A DNA stretch of 64,000 bases, taken from NCBI RefSeq assembly GCF_015070375.1, contig NZ_JADCLL010000001.1, positions 436,501 through 500,500 on the forward strand. Direction: 5' to 3'. A model generated the notes under the pieces. That model worked only from the letters and a program-made list of their open reading frames with translations, had not been told where the DNA came from and ran no database searches. The DNA comes from Nocardioides kribbensis. GTDB taxonomy: Bacteria > Actinomycetota > Actinomycetes > Propionibacteriales > Nocardioidaceae. The translations under genes were made by a program, and so were the position numbers. This document shows, in pieces, positions 42,536-53,159 of the stretch; positions within the stretch are counted from its first letter, which is position 1; each line of letters opens with the position of its first letter.

Positions 42536-43444
42536 TCAGCCCTGCACGGCCTTGGCGATCGTGATGCAGCGGGTCAGCCACTCCGGGTCGGGCGAGCCCG
42601 CCTCCACCGCCCACAGGGCCTGGTGCAGCATCCGCACCACCACCCAGTCGCGGGCGCGGTCCTCGTCGAGACCGGCGGTGTCGATGGTGGTGTGGAAGCG
42701 GCGGCGCACCGCGTCGCGCACGTCGCCGGAGGCCAGGACCTCCTCCCAGCGGTTCCACAGCAGCGGCGCCACCTCGTAGTGCGGGTCGCCGCTGACCGGC
42801 TTCGGGTCGATCGCCAGCCACTCCGGCCCGTCGGGGCGGGAGGTCGCCAGCACGTTGGCGTAGTGCAGGTCGGTGTGGATCGTGGTGCCGACGGCCGCCG
42901 CGTCCCCCAGCAGGTCGCGGCCCAGCGCGACGGCCTGCTCCACCAGGCGGTGCGGCACCCCGGCGTCGCGCGGCAGCCCGGCCAGCCGCTCGCTCCAGGG
43001 CTCGACGTACGACGCGAGGGTGCGCAGCTGCGGCGGGGCCGGCGTGTGGAGTGCGGCGTAGAGCCCGCCGACGACCTCGCAGGCCTCGACGTCCCAGGCC
43101 TCGGTGAGGTCGCGGTCCTCCAGGCGCTCCAGCAGCAGCGCGCGACGGTGCGGGTCGGCCCGCAGCAGCCGCACGCTCGCGCGCCCGCCCCAGCGCTGGA
43201 GCACCAGCGCCTCGTGCTCGGACTCCTCGTCGGGGAAGGCGAGCTTGAGCACCGCCGGCGCCCCGCGGTCGGTGCGCACCGGCAGCACCCACGAGCAGTG
43301 CCCGGCGCGGGACTCGCCGTCGGCGGCGAGCTCCCACGCACCGGCCAGCTCCTCGACCAGCCGCGGCAGCCGCTCGACGAAGGCCGCCCAGTCGGGCCCT
43401 CGCGAGGCGAAGGCCGTGACCTCGGCGGGCAGCCGTGGCCTCAC
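42536..43444 (-). CDS. APH(6)/hydroxyurea-type phosphotransferase-fold protein
   Basis: A 302-aa kinase-fold protein close in pattern to the streptomycin-6-phosphotransferase/hydroxyurea family: WVLPVRTDRGAPAVLKLAFPDEESEHEAL (ATP-binding lobe with Lys), LLLERL, the Brenner-type loop IHTDLHYANVLA (catalytic Asp) and AIDPKPVSGDPHYE (metal Asp). Active-site residues are present, but the natural substrate is unknown and resistance cannot be claimed. GTG start, 11 nt after the lepA stop. Confidence 0.85.
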   Translation of the reverse strand: MRPRLPAEVTAFASRGPDWAAFVERLPRLVEELAGAWELAADGESRAGHCSWVLPVRTDRGAPAVLKLAFPDEESEHEALVLQRWGGRASVRLLRADPHRRALLLERLEDRDLTEAWDVEACEVVGGLYAALHTPAPPQLRTLASYVEPWSERLAGLPRDAGVPHRLVEQAVALGRDLLGDAAAVGTTIHTDLHYANVLATSRPDGPEWLAIDPKPVSGDPHYEVAPLLWNRWEEVLASGDVRDAVRRRFHTTIDTAGLDEDRARDWVVVRMLHQALWAVEAGSPDPEWLTRCITIAKAVQG

Positions 43445-43455
43445 CGGGCCCGCAC

Positions 43456-45336
43456 CTACTTCTTGCCGGTCTTCTCGCCGGCGACGGTCGGGCCGTTGGA
43501 CAGCGCGGCGATGAACGCCTCCTGGGGGACCTCGACGCGGCCGACCATCTTCATCCGCTTCTTGCCCTCCTTCTGTTTCTCCAGCAGCTTGCGCTTGCGC
43601 GTGATGTCGCCGCCGTAGCACTTGGCCAGGACGTCCTTGCGGATGGCGCGGATGTTCTCCCGCGCGATCACCCGGGCGCCGATGGCGGCCTGGATCGGCA
43701 CCTCGAACTGCTGGCGCGGGATGAGGTCCTTGAGCTTGCCGGCCAGCATGACGCCGTAGGAGTAGGCCGCCTCGCGGTGGACGATGGCGGAGAAGGCGTC
43801 GACCGGCTCCCCCTGGAGCAGGATGTCGACCTTCACCAGGTCGGCGGCCTGCTCGCCCGAGCGCTCGTAGTTGAGCGAGGCGTAGCCCTTGGTCTTGGAC
43901 TTGAGGTGGTCGAAGAAGTCGAAGGCGATCTCGCCCATCGGCAGCGTGTAGCGCATCTCGACACGGTCCTCGGAGAGGTAGTCCATGCCCTTGAGCGTGC
44001 CGCGCTTGGTCTGGCACAGCTCCATGATCGTGCCGATGTAGTCCGAGGGGCTGAGGATCGTGGCGTTGACCACCGGCTCGCGGACCTCGGCGATCTTGCC
44101 CTCGGGGTACTCGCTGGGGTTGGTCACCGTCAGCTCGGTGCCGTCCTCCATGACGACCTCGTAGACCACGTTCGGGGCGGTGGAGATGAGGTCGAGGTTG
44201 AACTCGCGCTCGAGGCGGTCGCGGGTGATCTCCATGTGCAGCAGGCCCAGGAAGCCCAGGCGGAAGCCGAAGCCGAGCGCGCCGGAGGTCTCCGGCTCGT
44301 AGGTCAGGGCCGCGTCGTTGAGCTGGAGCTTCTCCAGCGCCTCGCGCAGGTCGCCGAACTGGTCGCCGTCGATGGGGTAGAGACCGGCGTAGACCATCGG
44401 GTTGGGGTGCTTGTAGCCGCCCAGGGCCTGGGTCGCGCCGTGGTGCTGGGTGGTGACGGTGTCACCGACGCGCGACTGGCGCACGTCCTTCACCCCGGTG
44501 ATGAGGTAGCCCACCTCGCCGACACCGATCTTGTCGGCCTTGACCTGCTCGGGGCTGATCACGCCGAGCTCGAGCAGCTCGTGGGTGGCGCCGGTCGACA
44601 TCATCTTGATCCGGTCGCGGTGGCTGAGCTCGCCGTCGATGACGCGGACGTAGGTGACCACGCCGCGGTAGGTGTCGTAGACGGAGTCGAAGATGAGCGC
44701 CCGCGCGGGCTTGTCGGCCTCGCCCACGGGCGGCGGGGTCTGCTTGACGATCTCGTTGAGCAGGTCGGCCACGCCGACGCCGGTCTTGGCGCTGACCCGC
44801 AGCACGTCGGAGGGGTCGCAGCCGACCAGCCCGGCGAGCTCCGCGGCGTACTTCTCGGGGTTGGCGCTGGGCAGGTCGATCTTGTTGAGCACCGGGATGA
44901 TGTGCAGGTCGGCGCCCATGGCGAGGTAGAGGTTGGCCAGCGTCTGCGCCTCGATGCCCTGGGCCGCGTCGACCAGCAGGACCGCGGCCTCGCAGGCCTC
45001 CAGGGAGCGCGAGACCTCGTAGGTGAAGTCGACGTGGCCCGGCGTGTCGATCATGTTGAGCACGTAGTCGCCGGCCTCGGCGCCCTGCTCGTTGGCCGCC
45101 GGCACCGTCCACGGCATGCGCACGGCCTGGCTCTTGATGGTGATGCCGCGCTCGCGCTCGATGTCCATGCGGTCGAGGTACTGCGCCCGGGCGGCGCGCT
45201 CGTCTACCACGCCGGTCAGCTGCAGCATCCGGTCGGCCAGCGTCGACTTGCCGTGGTCGATGTGCGCGATGATGCAGAAGTTGCGGATGATCGCGGGCGC
45301 GGTCTGGCCGGGCTGCGGCAGAGGGGTGGGTGCCAT
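43456..45336 (-). CDS. lepA: Elongation factor 4 (LepA)
   Basis: A 626-aa ribosomal GTPase that acts during elongation/initiation stress. G1 [13 protein letters not shown] (about 22-34), G2 RGITIKSQ, G3 DTPGHVDF, G4 LNKIDLP, and the LepA-specific C-terminal domain ending in [26 protein letters not shown]. The ATG is chosen at 45336 because the family N-terminus is short. Conserved neighbour of rpsT and holA in actinobacteria; here poxB and two kinase-fold genes lie between. Confidence 0.97.
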   Translation of the reverse strand: MAPTPLPQPGQTAPAIIRNFCIIAHIDHGKSTLADRMLQLTGVVDERAARAQYLDRMDIERERGITIKSQAVRMPWTVPAANEQGAEAGDYVLNMIDTPGHVDFTYEVSRSLEACEAAVLLVDAAQGIEAQTLANLYLAMGADLHIIPVLNKIDLPSANPEKYAAELAGLVGCDPSDVLRVSAKTGVGVADLLNEIVKQTPPPVGEADKPARALIFDSVYDTYRGVVTYVRVIDGELSHRDRIKMMSTGATHELLELGVISPEQVKADKIGVGEVGYLITGVKDVRQSRVGDTVTTQHHGATQALGGYKHPNPMVYAGLYPIDGDQFGDLREALEKLQLNDAALTYEPETSGALGFGFRLGFLGLLHMEITRDRLEREFNLDLISTAPNVVYEVVMEDGTELTVTNPSEYPEGKIAEVREPVVNATILSPSDYIGTIMELCQTKRGTLKGMDYLSEDRVEMRYTLPMGEIAFDFFDHLKSKTKGYASLNYERSGEQAADLVKVDILLQGEPVDAFSAIVHREAAYSYGVMLAGKLKDLIPRQQFEVPIQAAIGARVIARENIRAIRKDVLAKCYGGDITRKRKLLEKQKEGKKRMKMVGRVEVPQEAFIAALSNGPTVAGEKTGKK

Positions 45337-45389
45337 GGTGCGCCCATTGTCCCCAACGCCGCCACAGGCGCGAAACCCGTGCCGCGAGG

Positions 45390-47114
45390 TCACTCCGGAG
45401 CGGCGACGAACTCCGTGGTCTTGGCCAGCGCGAAGCCCCAGCCCTGCGCGACGGTGGGCGTCGGCGGCACGGCCACCTCGTCGGGGTTGGTGACCACGTC
45501 GAGGAGCACGGGCCCGGGGTGGGCCAGCGCCTCGCGCACGGCCTCGTCGACGTCGTGGGGGTCGGTGACCCGCACCCCGTGCAGGCCCACGGCCCGCGCC
45601 ACCGCGGCGAAGTCGGGGTTGTGCAGCACCGTGCCGAACTCGGGCAGCCCCGCCTGCTCCATCTCCAGCTTGACCATGCCCAGGCGGCCGTTGTCGAAGA
45701 CCACCAGCTTGACCGGCAGGTCGTGGGAGACGGCCGTGATGAGGTCGCCCATCAGCATCGACAGACCGCCGTCACCGCAGAAGGCCACCACCTGGCGGCC
45801 CCGGTCGAGGCCCTGGGCGCCCAGGGCCTGCGGCATGGCGTTGGCCATCGAGCCGAGGTTGTAGCTGCCGAGCAGCCGGCGCGTGCCCGACATGCGCACG
45901 AAGCGCGCGAGCCAGGTGGTGGCCATGCCGGTGTCGGTGGTGAAGACGGCGTCGCTCGCGGCGTGGCGGTCCACGGCCGCGGCCAGCAGCTCGGGGCGGA
46001 TCAGCGCGTCGGGGTTGTCGACCCGCCGGCGCAGCAGCCCGCGGGGCCTGCGGTCGTGGTCGGGGTCGGTGAGGCGCTGCTGCCGCTCGCGCCAGGCGTC
46101 GTACGACGAGCGCGCCGACTCCAGGTGAGACCGGTCGGGCTTGGCCGACAGCCGGGCGAGCAGGCCCTCGACGGCGAGACGGGCGTCGCCGACCACGGCG
46201 TGCTGCACCGGGATCCGCCGGCCGATCCGGGCGCCGTCGAGGTCGACCTGCACGACAGTCTTCCCCTCGGGCAGGAAGCCGGTGTAGGGGAAGTCGGTGC
46301 CGAGGAGCACCAGCACGTCGCAGCCGGAGAAGGCCACCTCGGAGGCGTGGTTGCCCAGCAGGCCCGACTGGCCGACCTCGTAGGGGTTGTCCTCCTCCAG
46401 CCCCTCCTTGGCCTTGAGCGAGAGCACCATCGGCGCGGAGAGCCGCTCGGCCAGCCGCAGCACCTCCGCGCGGGCGTGCCGCGCGCCGGCGCCCACCAGC
46501 AGGGTCACCGCGGAGGCCGACTCGAGGGCGGTGGCGGCCTCGGCGAGGGCGTCGGGGTCGGGCGTGGCGAGCGCCGGGCGGGCCACCAGGCGCGGCACCG
46601 GCGTGCCGGAGGGCAGGTCGAGCTCGCCGACGTCGCCGGGCAGGGTGAGCACGGCCACGCCGCGGTGCTGGAGGGCGGCGTTGCCGGCCCGCTCGATGAG
46701 CCCGGGCAGCTGCTCGGTGCTGGTGACGGTCTCGCAGAAGACCGAGACGTCGGCGAAGAGGGTGTCGTTGTCGACCTCCTGGAAGAAGTCGCTGCCCATG
46801 TCGCCGCGCGGCACCTGCCCGCAGATGGCCAGCACGGGGGCGCCTGACTTCTTGGCGTCGTAGAGCCCGTTGAGCAGGTGGATCGCCCCCGGGCCCACCG
46901 TGCCCATGCAGACGCCGAGCCGCCCGGTGAGCTGGGCCTGGGCCCCGGCGGCGAAGGCCGCGACCTCCTCGTGGCGCACCCCCATCCACTCCAGGCGCTC
47001 CTCGCGCCGGATCGCGTCGGTGACGGGGTTGAGCGCGTCGCCGACCACGCCCCAGACCTGGGTGACGCCGTGGTCGGCGAGGGACTCCACGAGCAGCTCT
47101 GCGACGGTGGTCAT
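45390..47114 (-). CDS. poxB: Pyruvate oxidase/dehydrogenase (quinone), ThDP-dependent
   Basis: A 574-aa ThDP enzyme of the POX/acetolactate-synthase family. N-domain with the cofactor-activating Glu ([20 protein letters not shown]), a central FAD-binding domain, and C-domain ThDP/Mg motif [17 protein letters not shown] with [13 protein letters not shown]. The pattern fits PoxB-type enzymes that convert pyruvate to acetate and pass electrons to quinones; the C-terminal membrane-binding tail is not evident. GGAGG lies 8 nt before the ATG. An acetolactate synthase is less likely, as no small subunit is adjacent. Confidence 0.88.
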   Translation of the reverse strand: MTTVAELLVESLADHGVTQVWGVVGDALNPVTDAIRREERLEWMGVRHEEVAAFAAGAQAQLTGRLGVCMGTVGPGAIHLLNGLYDAKKSGAPVLAICGQVPRGDMGSDFFQEVDNDTLFADVSVFCETVTSTEQLPGLIERAGNAALQHRGVAVLTLPGDVGELDLPSGTPVPRLVARPALATPDPDALAEAATALESASAVTLLVGAGARHARAEVLRLAERLSAPMVLSLKAKEGLEEDNPYEVGQSGLLGNHASEVAFSGCDVLVLLGTDFPYTGFLPEGKTVVQVDLDGARIGRRIPVQHAVVGDARLAVEGLLARLSAKPDRSHLESARSSYDAWRERQQRLTDPDHDRRPRGLLRRRVDNPDALIRPELLAAAVDRHAASDAVFTTDTGMATTWLARFVRMSGTRRLLGSYNLGSMANAMPQALGAQGLDRGRQVVAFCGDGGLSMLMGDLITAVSHDLPVKLVVFDNGRLGMVKLEMEQAGLPEFGTVLHNPDFAAVARAVGLHGVRVTDPHDVDEAVREALAHPGPVLLDVVTNPDEVAVPPTPTVAQGWGFALAKTTEFVAAPE

Positions 47115-47201
47115 GGCCCCACCCTCCGCTCGCGGCACGACGCCCGGCTCCCCTCGCGGGGTGGGTCGCCGCCGACGGGCCCGGTGGCCGAGGATGGCCG
47201 C

Positions 47202-48155
47202 GTGCACCCCACGACGATCCCCCACGGCCGCACGGCGCGGCGCGTCGAGTGGTCCTTCCTGCCCCCGGCCCTGCGCGCCCGGGTGGAGCGGCGCCTCGGC
47301 TCCCCCGTGGTCGAGGCCCGCTCCCAGCGCGCCGGCTTCACCCCCGGCATGGCCTCGGTGCTGGTGTGCGCCGACGGCAGCCGCCACTTCGTCAAGGCGG
47401 CCTCGGTCAAGGCCCAGCGGCCCTTCGCCGAGGCCTACCGCGCGGAGGCCCGCACGCTGGCCGCCCTGCCCGCGGCCACCCCCGCGCCGCGGCTGCGGTG
47501 GGTCCACGACGACGGCGACTGGGTGGTGCTGGCCATCGAGCACGTGGAGGCGCGCGCGCCCCGCCGGCCGTGGACCCCCGCCGACCTCGACGCCGCGCTG
47601 GCGGCCCTGGCCCGCGCCGCCGAGACGCTGACCGCGGCCCCGGACGGCCCGGCCGTCGTCGCGGGCGCCGCCGACTTCGCCACCGAGTTCGCCGGCTTCC
47701 CGGCGTACTGGGACAGCCTGCGGCGCAGCCTGCCCGACCTGCGCCACCGCGAGGAGGCCGCGCTCCTGGCCGGGCGCTTCCGCGAGGTGACCGCCGGCAG
47801 CACCCTGGTGCACACAGACGTGCGCGACGACAACCTGCTGGTGCGCCCCGACGGCAGCGTCCTGGTCTGCGACTGGAACTGGCCGGCGCTGGGGGCGCCG
47901 TGGATCGACTCCCTGCTGCTGCTCATCGGGCCCCGCGGCGACGGACTCGACGTGGAGGCCGTGCTCGCCACCCACCCGACCTTCGCCGGCGTCGCCCCCG
48001 AGGCCGTCGACATCGTGCTCGCCCTGGTCACCGGCTACTTCCTCAAGTCCTCCGGCGACCCCGTGCCCCCGACCTCCCCCCACCTGCGCGAGGCGCAGTG
48101 GTGGCAGGGCGACGTGTGCTGGCACTGGCTCAGCGAGCGGCGCGGGTGGGAGTGA
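47202..48155 (+). CDS. Phosphotransferase-fold (APH-like) protein, copy 1
   Basis: A 317-aa protein with a kinase-like fold: HFVKAASVKAQRPFAEAYRAEARTL (ATP Lys and Glu), VLAIEHVEA (hinge), [16 protein letters not shown] (catalytic loop) and VCDWNWPALGAPWID (metal Asp). Homologous to its downstream neighbour. The GTG follows GAGG by 8 nt. Probably phosphorylates a small molecule; unknown which. Confidence 0.8.
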   Translation: MHPTTIPHGRTARRVEWSFLPPALRARVERRLGSPVVEARSQRAGFTPGMASVLVCADGSRHFVKAASVKAQRPFAEAYRAEARTLAALPAATPAPRLRWVHDDGDWVVLAIEHVEARAPRRPWTPADLDAALAALARAAETLTAAPDGPAVVAGAADFATEFAGFPAYWDSLRRSLPDLRHREEAALLAGRFREVTAGSTLVHTDVRDDNLLVRPDGSVLVCDWNWPALGAPWIDSLLLLIGPRGDGLDVEAVLATHPTFAGVAPEAVDIVLALVTGYFLKSSGDPVPPTSPHLREAQWWQGDVCWHWLSERRGWE

Positions 48156-48156
48156 G

Positions 48157-48202
48157 CCCCGTGACCAGTCCCGTGACCAGCCCCGCGACCGGTCCCGCGG
48201 TG
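48157..48202 (+). repeat. 12-bp repeats between two phosphotransferase paralogues
   Basis: Three near copies of CCCGTGACCAGT-like 12-mers, plus a partial fourth, fill the spacer between the two paralogous genes. Confidence 0.7.
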
Positions 48203-48210
48203 AGGGCGAG

Positions 48211-49218
48211 GTGAGCCCGCGCGCCGTGGGCAGCCGACGGTCGTGGGTCGACGTGCCCGTGCGCGTGCGTCGCTGGGTGGACGACGTCCTCGGCTCGCCG
48301 GTGGTGGCCCACGCCGACCAGGTCGGCGGCATGTCGCCGGGGTGCGCGGCCCGGGTGGCCTGCGCCTCGGGCCGCCGGGCCTTCGTCAAGGCGGTCGGGG
48401 CCGAGCTCAACCCCCACACCCCGACCCTCTTCCGGCGTGAGCGTGACGCTCTCGGGCTGCTGGGCTCCAGCCCGCTGTGGGCCGACCTCGTGGCCTCCTA
48501 CGACGAGGACGGGGACGCCGAGCACGGCGGGGACGCCGGCTGGGTGGCGCTCGTGCTCGAGGACGTCGAGGGTCGCCACCCCGACCTCGACGACGACGCC
48601 GAGGCCGCCGCCCTGCTCGAGGCCACCGACCGGCTCGTCGCCATCATGGCCGAGCGGGTCGTCGACCTGCCGGTGCCCGGCCCGCCCCTGCCCGGGGAGC
48701 CCGCGCTCTACGCGCCCGGACCCCACGACCTGGGCCGGGTCATGGCCGAGTGGGCGCAGTCCGTCGAGCGCCTCGACGAGCTCCCGGCCCGCGCCGTGCC
48801 CGCCTGGGTCCGCCGCGAGCGCGACGCGCTGGCCGGGCTCCTGGCCCGCGTGCGCCTCGAGCCCGTCGACCACGTGGTCCACTTCGACATCCGCGACGAC
48901 AACCTGCTGGTGCGCCCCGACGGCGGCGTGGTCTTCCTCGACTGGGGCGCCTTCGGGGTCGGGCCGGCCTGGACCGACCCGCTGCTGGCCCGGCTCGAGC
49001 GGGTCGACCGGCCGTGGTTCGACGACTCCCTGGCCTCCTCGCCCGCCCTGGTCCGCGCCGGTGACGACGTCGTGACGGGGGTGCTGGCCGGCCTCGGCAC
49101 CCACCTGGCGCTGCGGGCCCACACCGCCCGTGACGTCGGACTGCCGGGGCTGGCGGACTTCCGGCGCCGGGAGTCGGCCCGCTTCCTCGGCGGCGCGGCG
49201 CGGCGCCTGGGGGTGTGA
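48211..49218 (+). CDS. Phosphotransferase-fold (APH-like) protein, copy 2
   Basis: A 335-aa paralogue of the upstream gene; the catalytic loop [16 protein letters not shown] is nearly identical, followed by [16 protein letters not shown]. The N-lobe Lys is in [13 protein letters not shown]. The GTG has GAG close upstream; a start a few codons later is possible. Likely a tandem duplication with substrate drift. Confidence 0.8.
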   Translation: MSPRAVGSRRSWVDVPVRVRRWVDDVLGSPVVAHADQVGGMSPGCAARVACASGRRAFVKAVGAELNPHTPTLFRRERDALGLLGSSPLWADLVASYDEDGDAEHGGDAGWVALVLEDVEGRHPDLDDDAEAAALLEATDRLVAIMAERVVDLPVPGPPLPGEPALYAPGPHDLGRVMAEWAQSVERLDELPARAVPAWVRRERDALAGLLARVRLEPVDHVVHFDIRDDNLLVRPDGGVVFLDWGAFGVGPAWTDPLLARLERVDRPWFDDSLASSPALVRAGDDVVTGVLAGLGTHLALRAHTARDVGLPGLADFRRRESARFLGGAARRLGV

Positions 49219-49240
49219 CCCGAGGTGCGGGTGGTGCGAT

Positions 49241-49270
49241 TTGGGGGGCCAGGAGCGCCGCTGTTAATCT
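49241..49270 (+). promoter_or_regulatory. rpsT promoter (-35 and -10)
   Basis: TTGGGG (49241-49246) and TAATCT (49265-49270) with an 18-bp spacer form the clearest two-box housekeeping promoter of the window. It would give an rpsT leader of about 88 nt. Confidence 0.65.
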
Positions 49271-49364
49271 TGCTCGTCGCGTGTCTGGCCGCAGCCTGCG
49301 CCGACCGCACCGCAGACCTGCAGCACCAGACCACCACACGTCGACTCGAAGCGAAGGCACATCC

Positions 49365-49625
49365 GTGGCGAACATCAAGTCCCAGATCAAGCGCAACAAG
49401 CAGAACGAGAAGGCGCACGAGCGCAACAAGGCGGTCAAGACCGGCCTGAAGACCGCCGTCCGCAAGTTCCGCTCCGCCGCCGACGCCGGCGACAAGGACA
49501 CCGCCGTCACCGCCGGCCGCGACGCTGCGCGCATGCTCGACAAGGCCGCCTCCAAGGGCGTCATCCACAAGAACCAGGCGGCGAACCGCAAGTCGGCCAT
49601 CGCCAAGAAGACCGCCTCTCTCTGA
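49365..49625 (+). CDS. rpsT: 30S ribosomal protein S20
   Basis: 86 aa, very basic, with the S20 pattern [21 protein letters not shown] and [15 protein letters not shown]. The GTG at 49365 matches family length and follows GAAGG. Divergent from the phosphotransferase genes' direction of control: it has its own strong promoter. Binds the 16S rRNA 5' domain early in assembly. Confidence 0.98.
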   Translation: MANIKSQIKRNKQNEKAHERNKAVKTGLKTAVRKFRSAADAGDKDTAVTAGRDAARMLDKAASKGVIHKNQAANRKSAIAKKTASL

Positions 49626-49639
49626 GCCGGTCCACCACG

Positions 49640-49670
49640 AAGGCGCCACCCCGGACCGGGGTGGCGCCTT
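49640..49670. terminator. rpsT/holA bidirectional terminator
   Basis: A 13-bp perfect stem (AAGGCGCCACCCC at 49640-49652 with 49658-49670) and a GGACC loop between two convergent genes. It ends in TT on the plus strand and AA on the other side, the best terminator on this stretch. Confidence 0.8.
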
Positions 49671-49715
49671 CGTCGTTCTCCGGCCCAGCTGCGCGGCCCG
49701 ACCGCGCGGTCCCGC

Positions 49716-50744
49716 TCAGCGCTGCGTGCGCAGGCCGGTGATCGTCAGCACCAGCCGCTCCAGCGTGTACGACGGGTCGCTGGCGGCGCCCTTGATGTCG
49801 GCGTCGGCGCGCGCGACCGCCCGGATCGCGCGGGCCAGACCGTCGTCGTCCCACCCGCGCAGCTGGTCGCGCAGGGTGCGCAGCTTCCACGGGGGCACGC
49901 CGACCTCGCGCGCGAGGTCGGCCTCGCCGCGACCTCGTGCCGAGCGCAGCCGGGCCAGGCCGCGCGCGCTGCCGGCGAAGGCGGAGGTCACCAGCACCGA
50001 GGCCACGCCGTTGTCGAGGGCCCAGCGCAGCTCCTCGAGCGCGGCACGGGTGTGGCCGGAGAAGGCGGCGTCGGCGACGGCGAAGGACTTGGCCTCGGCG
50101 CGGCCGCCGAAGTACTGCTTGACCTTCTCGACGGTGAGGTTCTCGCCCAGGAAGTCGTTGGTGAGCTGGTGGGCCGCGGCGGCCAGCGAGCGGAGGTCCT
50201 GCCCGACGGCCTGCACCAGCACCGAGGCCGCCTCCTGGTCGATGCGCGCCCCGTGGGAGCGCACCTCGGCGGCCACGAACGAGGGGTACTCCGAGGCGCG
50301 CAGCTCGGCCGACTTGACCTCGGTCACCGCGGGCAGCTTGCGCAGCTTGGCCAGCACGCCCGACCCCTTCGCGCCGCCGCCGTGCACGAGCACGAGCGCG
50401 ACGTCCTCGACCGGGTCGGCGGCGTAGGCCAGCAGGCCGGCCACCGACTCCTCCGGGAGGTGCTCCAGCGCCCGCACCACGACGCAGCGCGTGCTGGAGA
50501 ACAGCGAGGCGGCCGACATCTCCCCCAGGGTGGCGAGGGTGAGGTCGGCGGCGGGCGAGTCGGCCAGCTCGGCCTCGGGGTCGTGGGCCCTGACCGCGGC
50601 GCGCACGGCGACGACGGTGCGCTCGCCGAGGAACTCCTCCTTGCCGGTGACCAGGGTGACCCGGCCCAGGACGTCGGCGGCGCTCGGCCCCCGACCCCCG
50701 GCGGGTCGGGCGGCGGAGCGGGTCGAGGACGATGCGGCGGCCAT
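49716..50744 (-). CDS. holA: DNA polymerase III subunit delta
   Basis: Clamp-loader wrench subunit, 342 aa: N-terminal AAA-like domain (VTLVTGKEEFLGERTVVAVRAAV), CVVVRALEHLPEE, VLVHGGGAKGSGVLAKLRK, and the C-terminal collar (WKLRTLRDQLRGW, DADIKGAASDPSYTLERLVL). The ATG at 50744 gives the family length. Follows comEC, as in other actinobacteria. Confidence 0.95.
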   Translation of the reverse strand: MAAASSSTRSAARPAGGRGPSAADVLGRVTLVTGKEEFLGERTVVAVRAAVRAHDPEAELADSPAADLTLATLGEMSAASLFSSTRCVVVRALEHLPEESVAGLLAYAADPVEDVALVLVHGGGAKGSGVLAKLRKLPAVTEVKSAELRASEYPSFVAAEVRSHGARIDQEAASVLVQAVGQDLRSLAAAAHQLTNDFLGENLTVEKVKQYFGGRAEAKSFAVADAAFSGHTRAALEELRWALDNGVASVLVTSAFAGSARGLARLRSARGRGEADLAREVGVPPWKLRTLRDQLRGWDDDGLARAIRAVARADADIKGAASDPSYTLERLVLTITGLRTQR

Positions 50745-50815
50745 GGTGGGTCGAGCCTGCCACAGCCCGGGGACAGCGCGTGCGGGCGGCTGGGCCGACC
50801 GCGTGCGCGCGGGGC

Positions 50816-53158
50816 TCAGCGATCGCCGGCGCCGCCCGGCTCCGCGGTCGAGGCCGGGCCGAGCGGCTCGTGGGTGAGGGTGCCGAGAGCGCCGTCGGGG
50901 TCGACGACGACGGCCAGGTCGCCGCTGAGGTCGGTGCGCAGCACCCGCGCACCGGTGCGCTCCAGGTCGGAGACGACCTGCGGCGAGGGGTGGCCGTAGG
51001 TGTTGTCCTGCCCCACCGAGACCAGGACCAGGCGGGCCGCCAGCGACTCCAGGAAGGCCTCGTCCTGGTGGGCGCTGCCGTGGTGGGGCAGCTTGAGCAC
51101 GTCGGCGCGCAGGCCCGGCAGGGCCGCGGCGAGCACCGCCTGGCCGGTGGGCTCGAGGTCGCCGGTGAGCAGCATCCTCACCCCGCGCACCTCGACGAGC
51201 AGCACGACGCTCGCGTCGTTGGCGGCGCTGGCCCCGGAGCGCACCGGCGGGGCCGGCACCGGTGGCCACAGCACCTGCAGCGTGGCCTCGCCCACCCGCG
51301 ACGTCGCGCCGTGGGCCACGGTCGACACCGCGACGCCGTGCTCCGCAGCGACCTCCTGCACGTGCTGCACACCGCCGGGCGGGTCCGGCACGGAGGTCAC
51401 CTCGACGCGGTCGACGCGCCGGCCCTCGAGCACGCCGGCGAGGCCGTCGACGTGGTCGGCGTGGAAGTGCGTGAGCACGACCAGCGGCACCTGCTCGACC
51501 CCCAGGTCGGTCAGGCAGCGGTCGACCGCCGCGGCGTCGGGGCCGGCGTCGACCACCACCGCGGCCCCCGGGCCGGTGCGCAGCACCAGCGTGTCGCCCT
51601 GGCCCACGTCGCAGGCCACCAGCACCCAGCCCGGCGGCGGCCACCCGGGCGTCGGGAGCCGCACCAGCGCGACGAGGACCACGACGCCGACCGCGAGCGG
51701 CCCCAGTGCCCGGCTGCGCAGCACGCGGGGTGCCAGCAGCGCCAGGGCGGCGCAGGCGAGGGTCAGCACCACGAGCGCCAGCGGGCCGGTGCCCCAGGCG
51801 ACGGCCGCCGTGGGGAGGTCGGCCCCGCGGCGGGCGACCAGCACGATCCAGGCCACGCACCACGCGGCCAGGGTGCCGATCACCGTGGCCAGCCCCGGCC
51901 AGACCAACCCGACCAGCCCGGCCACGAGGCCGAGCACCGTCGCCGGGCCGACGACAGGGGCCACCAGCAGGTTGGCCACCACCGCGACCAGGCTGACCTG
52001 GCCGGAGACGGCGGCCACCAGCGGCGTGCAGGCCAGCTGGGCCGCGGCCGGCACCGCCACCGCCTCGGCCGCCCACCGTGGCAGCCAGCGCCGCAGCGCG
52101 TCGCGCCAGGGCGGGGCCAGCACCAGGATGCCGGCCGTCGCGAGCACCGACAGCGCGAACCCCACCGTGGTCGCGAGTCCGGGCGAGACGAGCAGCAGCG
52201 CGGTGACCGCCACGCCCAGGGCCCGGAACCCGCGCTGCCGGCCGTTGCGACCCAGGCCCAGCAGCCCCACCGCCCCCATCGCAGCCGCGCGCACGACGCT
52301 GGGCTCGGTGCGCGCGAGCAGGACGAAGCCGACGATGCCGAGGGCGCCGACGACCACCAGCCAGCGCCCGCGCACCCCGACCCAGCGCGCCAGGAGGAGC
52401 ACGAACCCCACGACGAGCGTGAGGTTGGTGCCGGACACCGCGGTCAGGTGGGTCAGCCCGGTCGTGCGGAAGTCCTCGGCGACCCCGGGGTCGAGGCCGG
52501 CGTCGTCGCCCACGACCAGCGCGGGCACGAGCACCCGCTGGGCCGCGGGACGGTGCTCGACCGCCGCCCGCAGCGAGGCCCGTACGCCGGCAGCGCCGCG
52601 CCACCACACGTCGGGGCCCTCGAGGGTGGCCACCGCGTCGGCGCCGACCAGCAGCGCCGCGACCTCGTCGCCGCCGCGGGAGTCGGAGGGGGCCAGCCGC
52701 CCGCTGGTGCTCACCCGCGCACCGAGCGGCACCGCGGCCCAGTCGGCGCCGCCGAGCACCACCACGGGCGCGGAGAGCCGCCACGCCCGACCACGCCCGA
52801 CCACGCGGTCGACGTCGAGGCGCACGACCACCTGCTCCTCGAAGGCGCCCTGCACCGGGCGCGGGTCGCTGACCACCGTGCCCTCCAGGTCGACCACCGC
52901 ACGCTCGGCGGCGAGGTCGGCCACCGGCCCGTCGCGCACGACCGCGGCCCGCAGCACCGCGACGACCCCGACGGCGACCAGCACGCTGAGCAGCGCCGCC
53001 ACGAGCGCACGGGTGCCGGGGCGGCGACGGGCCAGCGCGGCCCCGCCGACGAGGGCCGCGGCGAGCATCAGCGCCGCCCAGCCGAGCGTGAGGAGCGTGC
53101 CGGCGAGGGCGCCGGTCCACGCCGCGAGCCCCACCAGGGCCATCCGGGGGTCGCGCAC
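50816..53158 (-). CDS. comEC: DNA-uptake channel protein ComEC
   Basis: A 780-aa protein: N-terminal helices and OB-like DUF4131 region, the Competence domain (about 220-500: TGLTHLTAVSGTNLTLVVGF, many helices) and a C-terminal MBL-fold domain (about 520-750: DVGQGDTLVLRT, LTHFHADHVDGLAGVL, LLTGDLEPTGQ, LKLPHHGSAHQDEAF). In competence systems it moves one DNA strand across the membrane. GTG start 1 nt after the comEA stop, so the pair is co-expressed. No pilus genes are visible here. Confidence 0.94.
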   Translation of the reverse strand: MRDPRMALVGLAAWTGALAGTLLTLGWAALMLAAALVGGAALARRRPGTRALVAALLSVLVAVGVVAVLRAAVVRDGPVADLAAERAVVDLEGTVVSDPRPVQGAFEEQVVVRLDVDRVVGRGRAWRLSAPVVVLGGADWAAVPLGARVSTSGRLAPSDSRGGDEVAALLVGADAVATLEGPDVWWRGAAGVRASLRAAVEHRPAAQRVLVPALVVGDDAGLDPGVAEDFRTTGLTHLTAVSGTNLTLVVGFVLLLARWVGVRGRWLVVVGALGIVGFVLLARTEPSVVRAAAMGAVGLLGLGRNGRQRGFRALGVAVTALLLVSPGLATTVGFALSVLATAGILVLAPPWRDALRRWLPRWAAEAVAVPAAAQLACTPLVAAVSGQVSLVAVVANLLVAPVVGPATVLGLVAGLVGLVWPGLATVIGTLAAWCVAWIVLVARRGADLPTAAVAWGTGPLALVVLTLACAALALLAPRVLRSRALGPLAVGVVVLVALVRLPTPGWPPPGWVLVACDVGQGDTLVLRTGPGAAVVVDAGPDAAAVDRCLTDLGVEQVPLVVLTHFHADHVDGLAGVLEGRRVDRVEVTSVPDPPGGVQHVQEVAAEHGVAVSTVAHGATSRVGEATLQVLWPPVPAPPVRSGASAANDASVVLLVEVRGVRMLLTGDLEPTGQAVLAAALPGLRADVLKLPHHGSAHQDEAFLESLAARLVLVSVGQDNTYGHPSPQVVSDLERTGARVLRTDLSGDLAVVVDPDGALGTLTHEPLGPASTAEPGGAGDR

Positions 53159-53159
53159 C

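Noticed and set aside
42536..49218. Antibiotic-resistance cluster (three aminoglycoside-phosphotransferase-like genes).
   Set aside because: The fold is shared by many housekeeping kinases, and nothing in the context (no transposon, no antibiotic genes) supports resistance.
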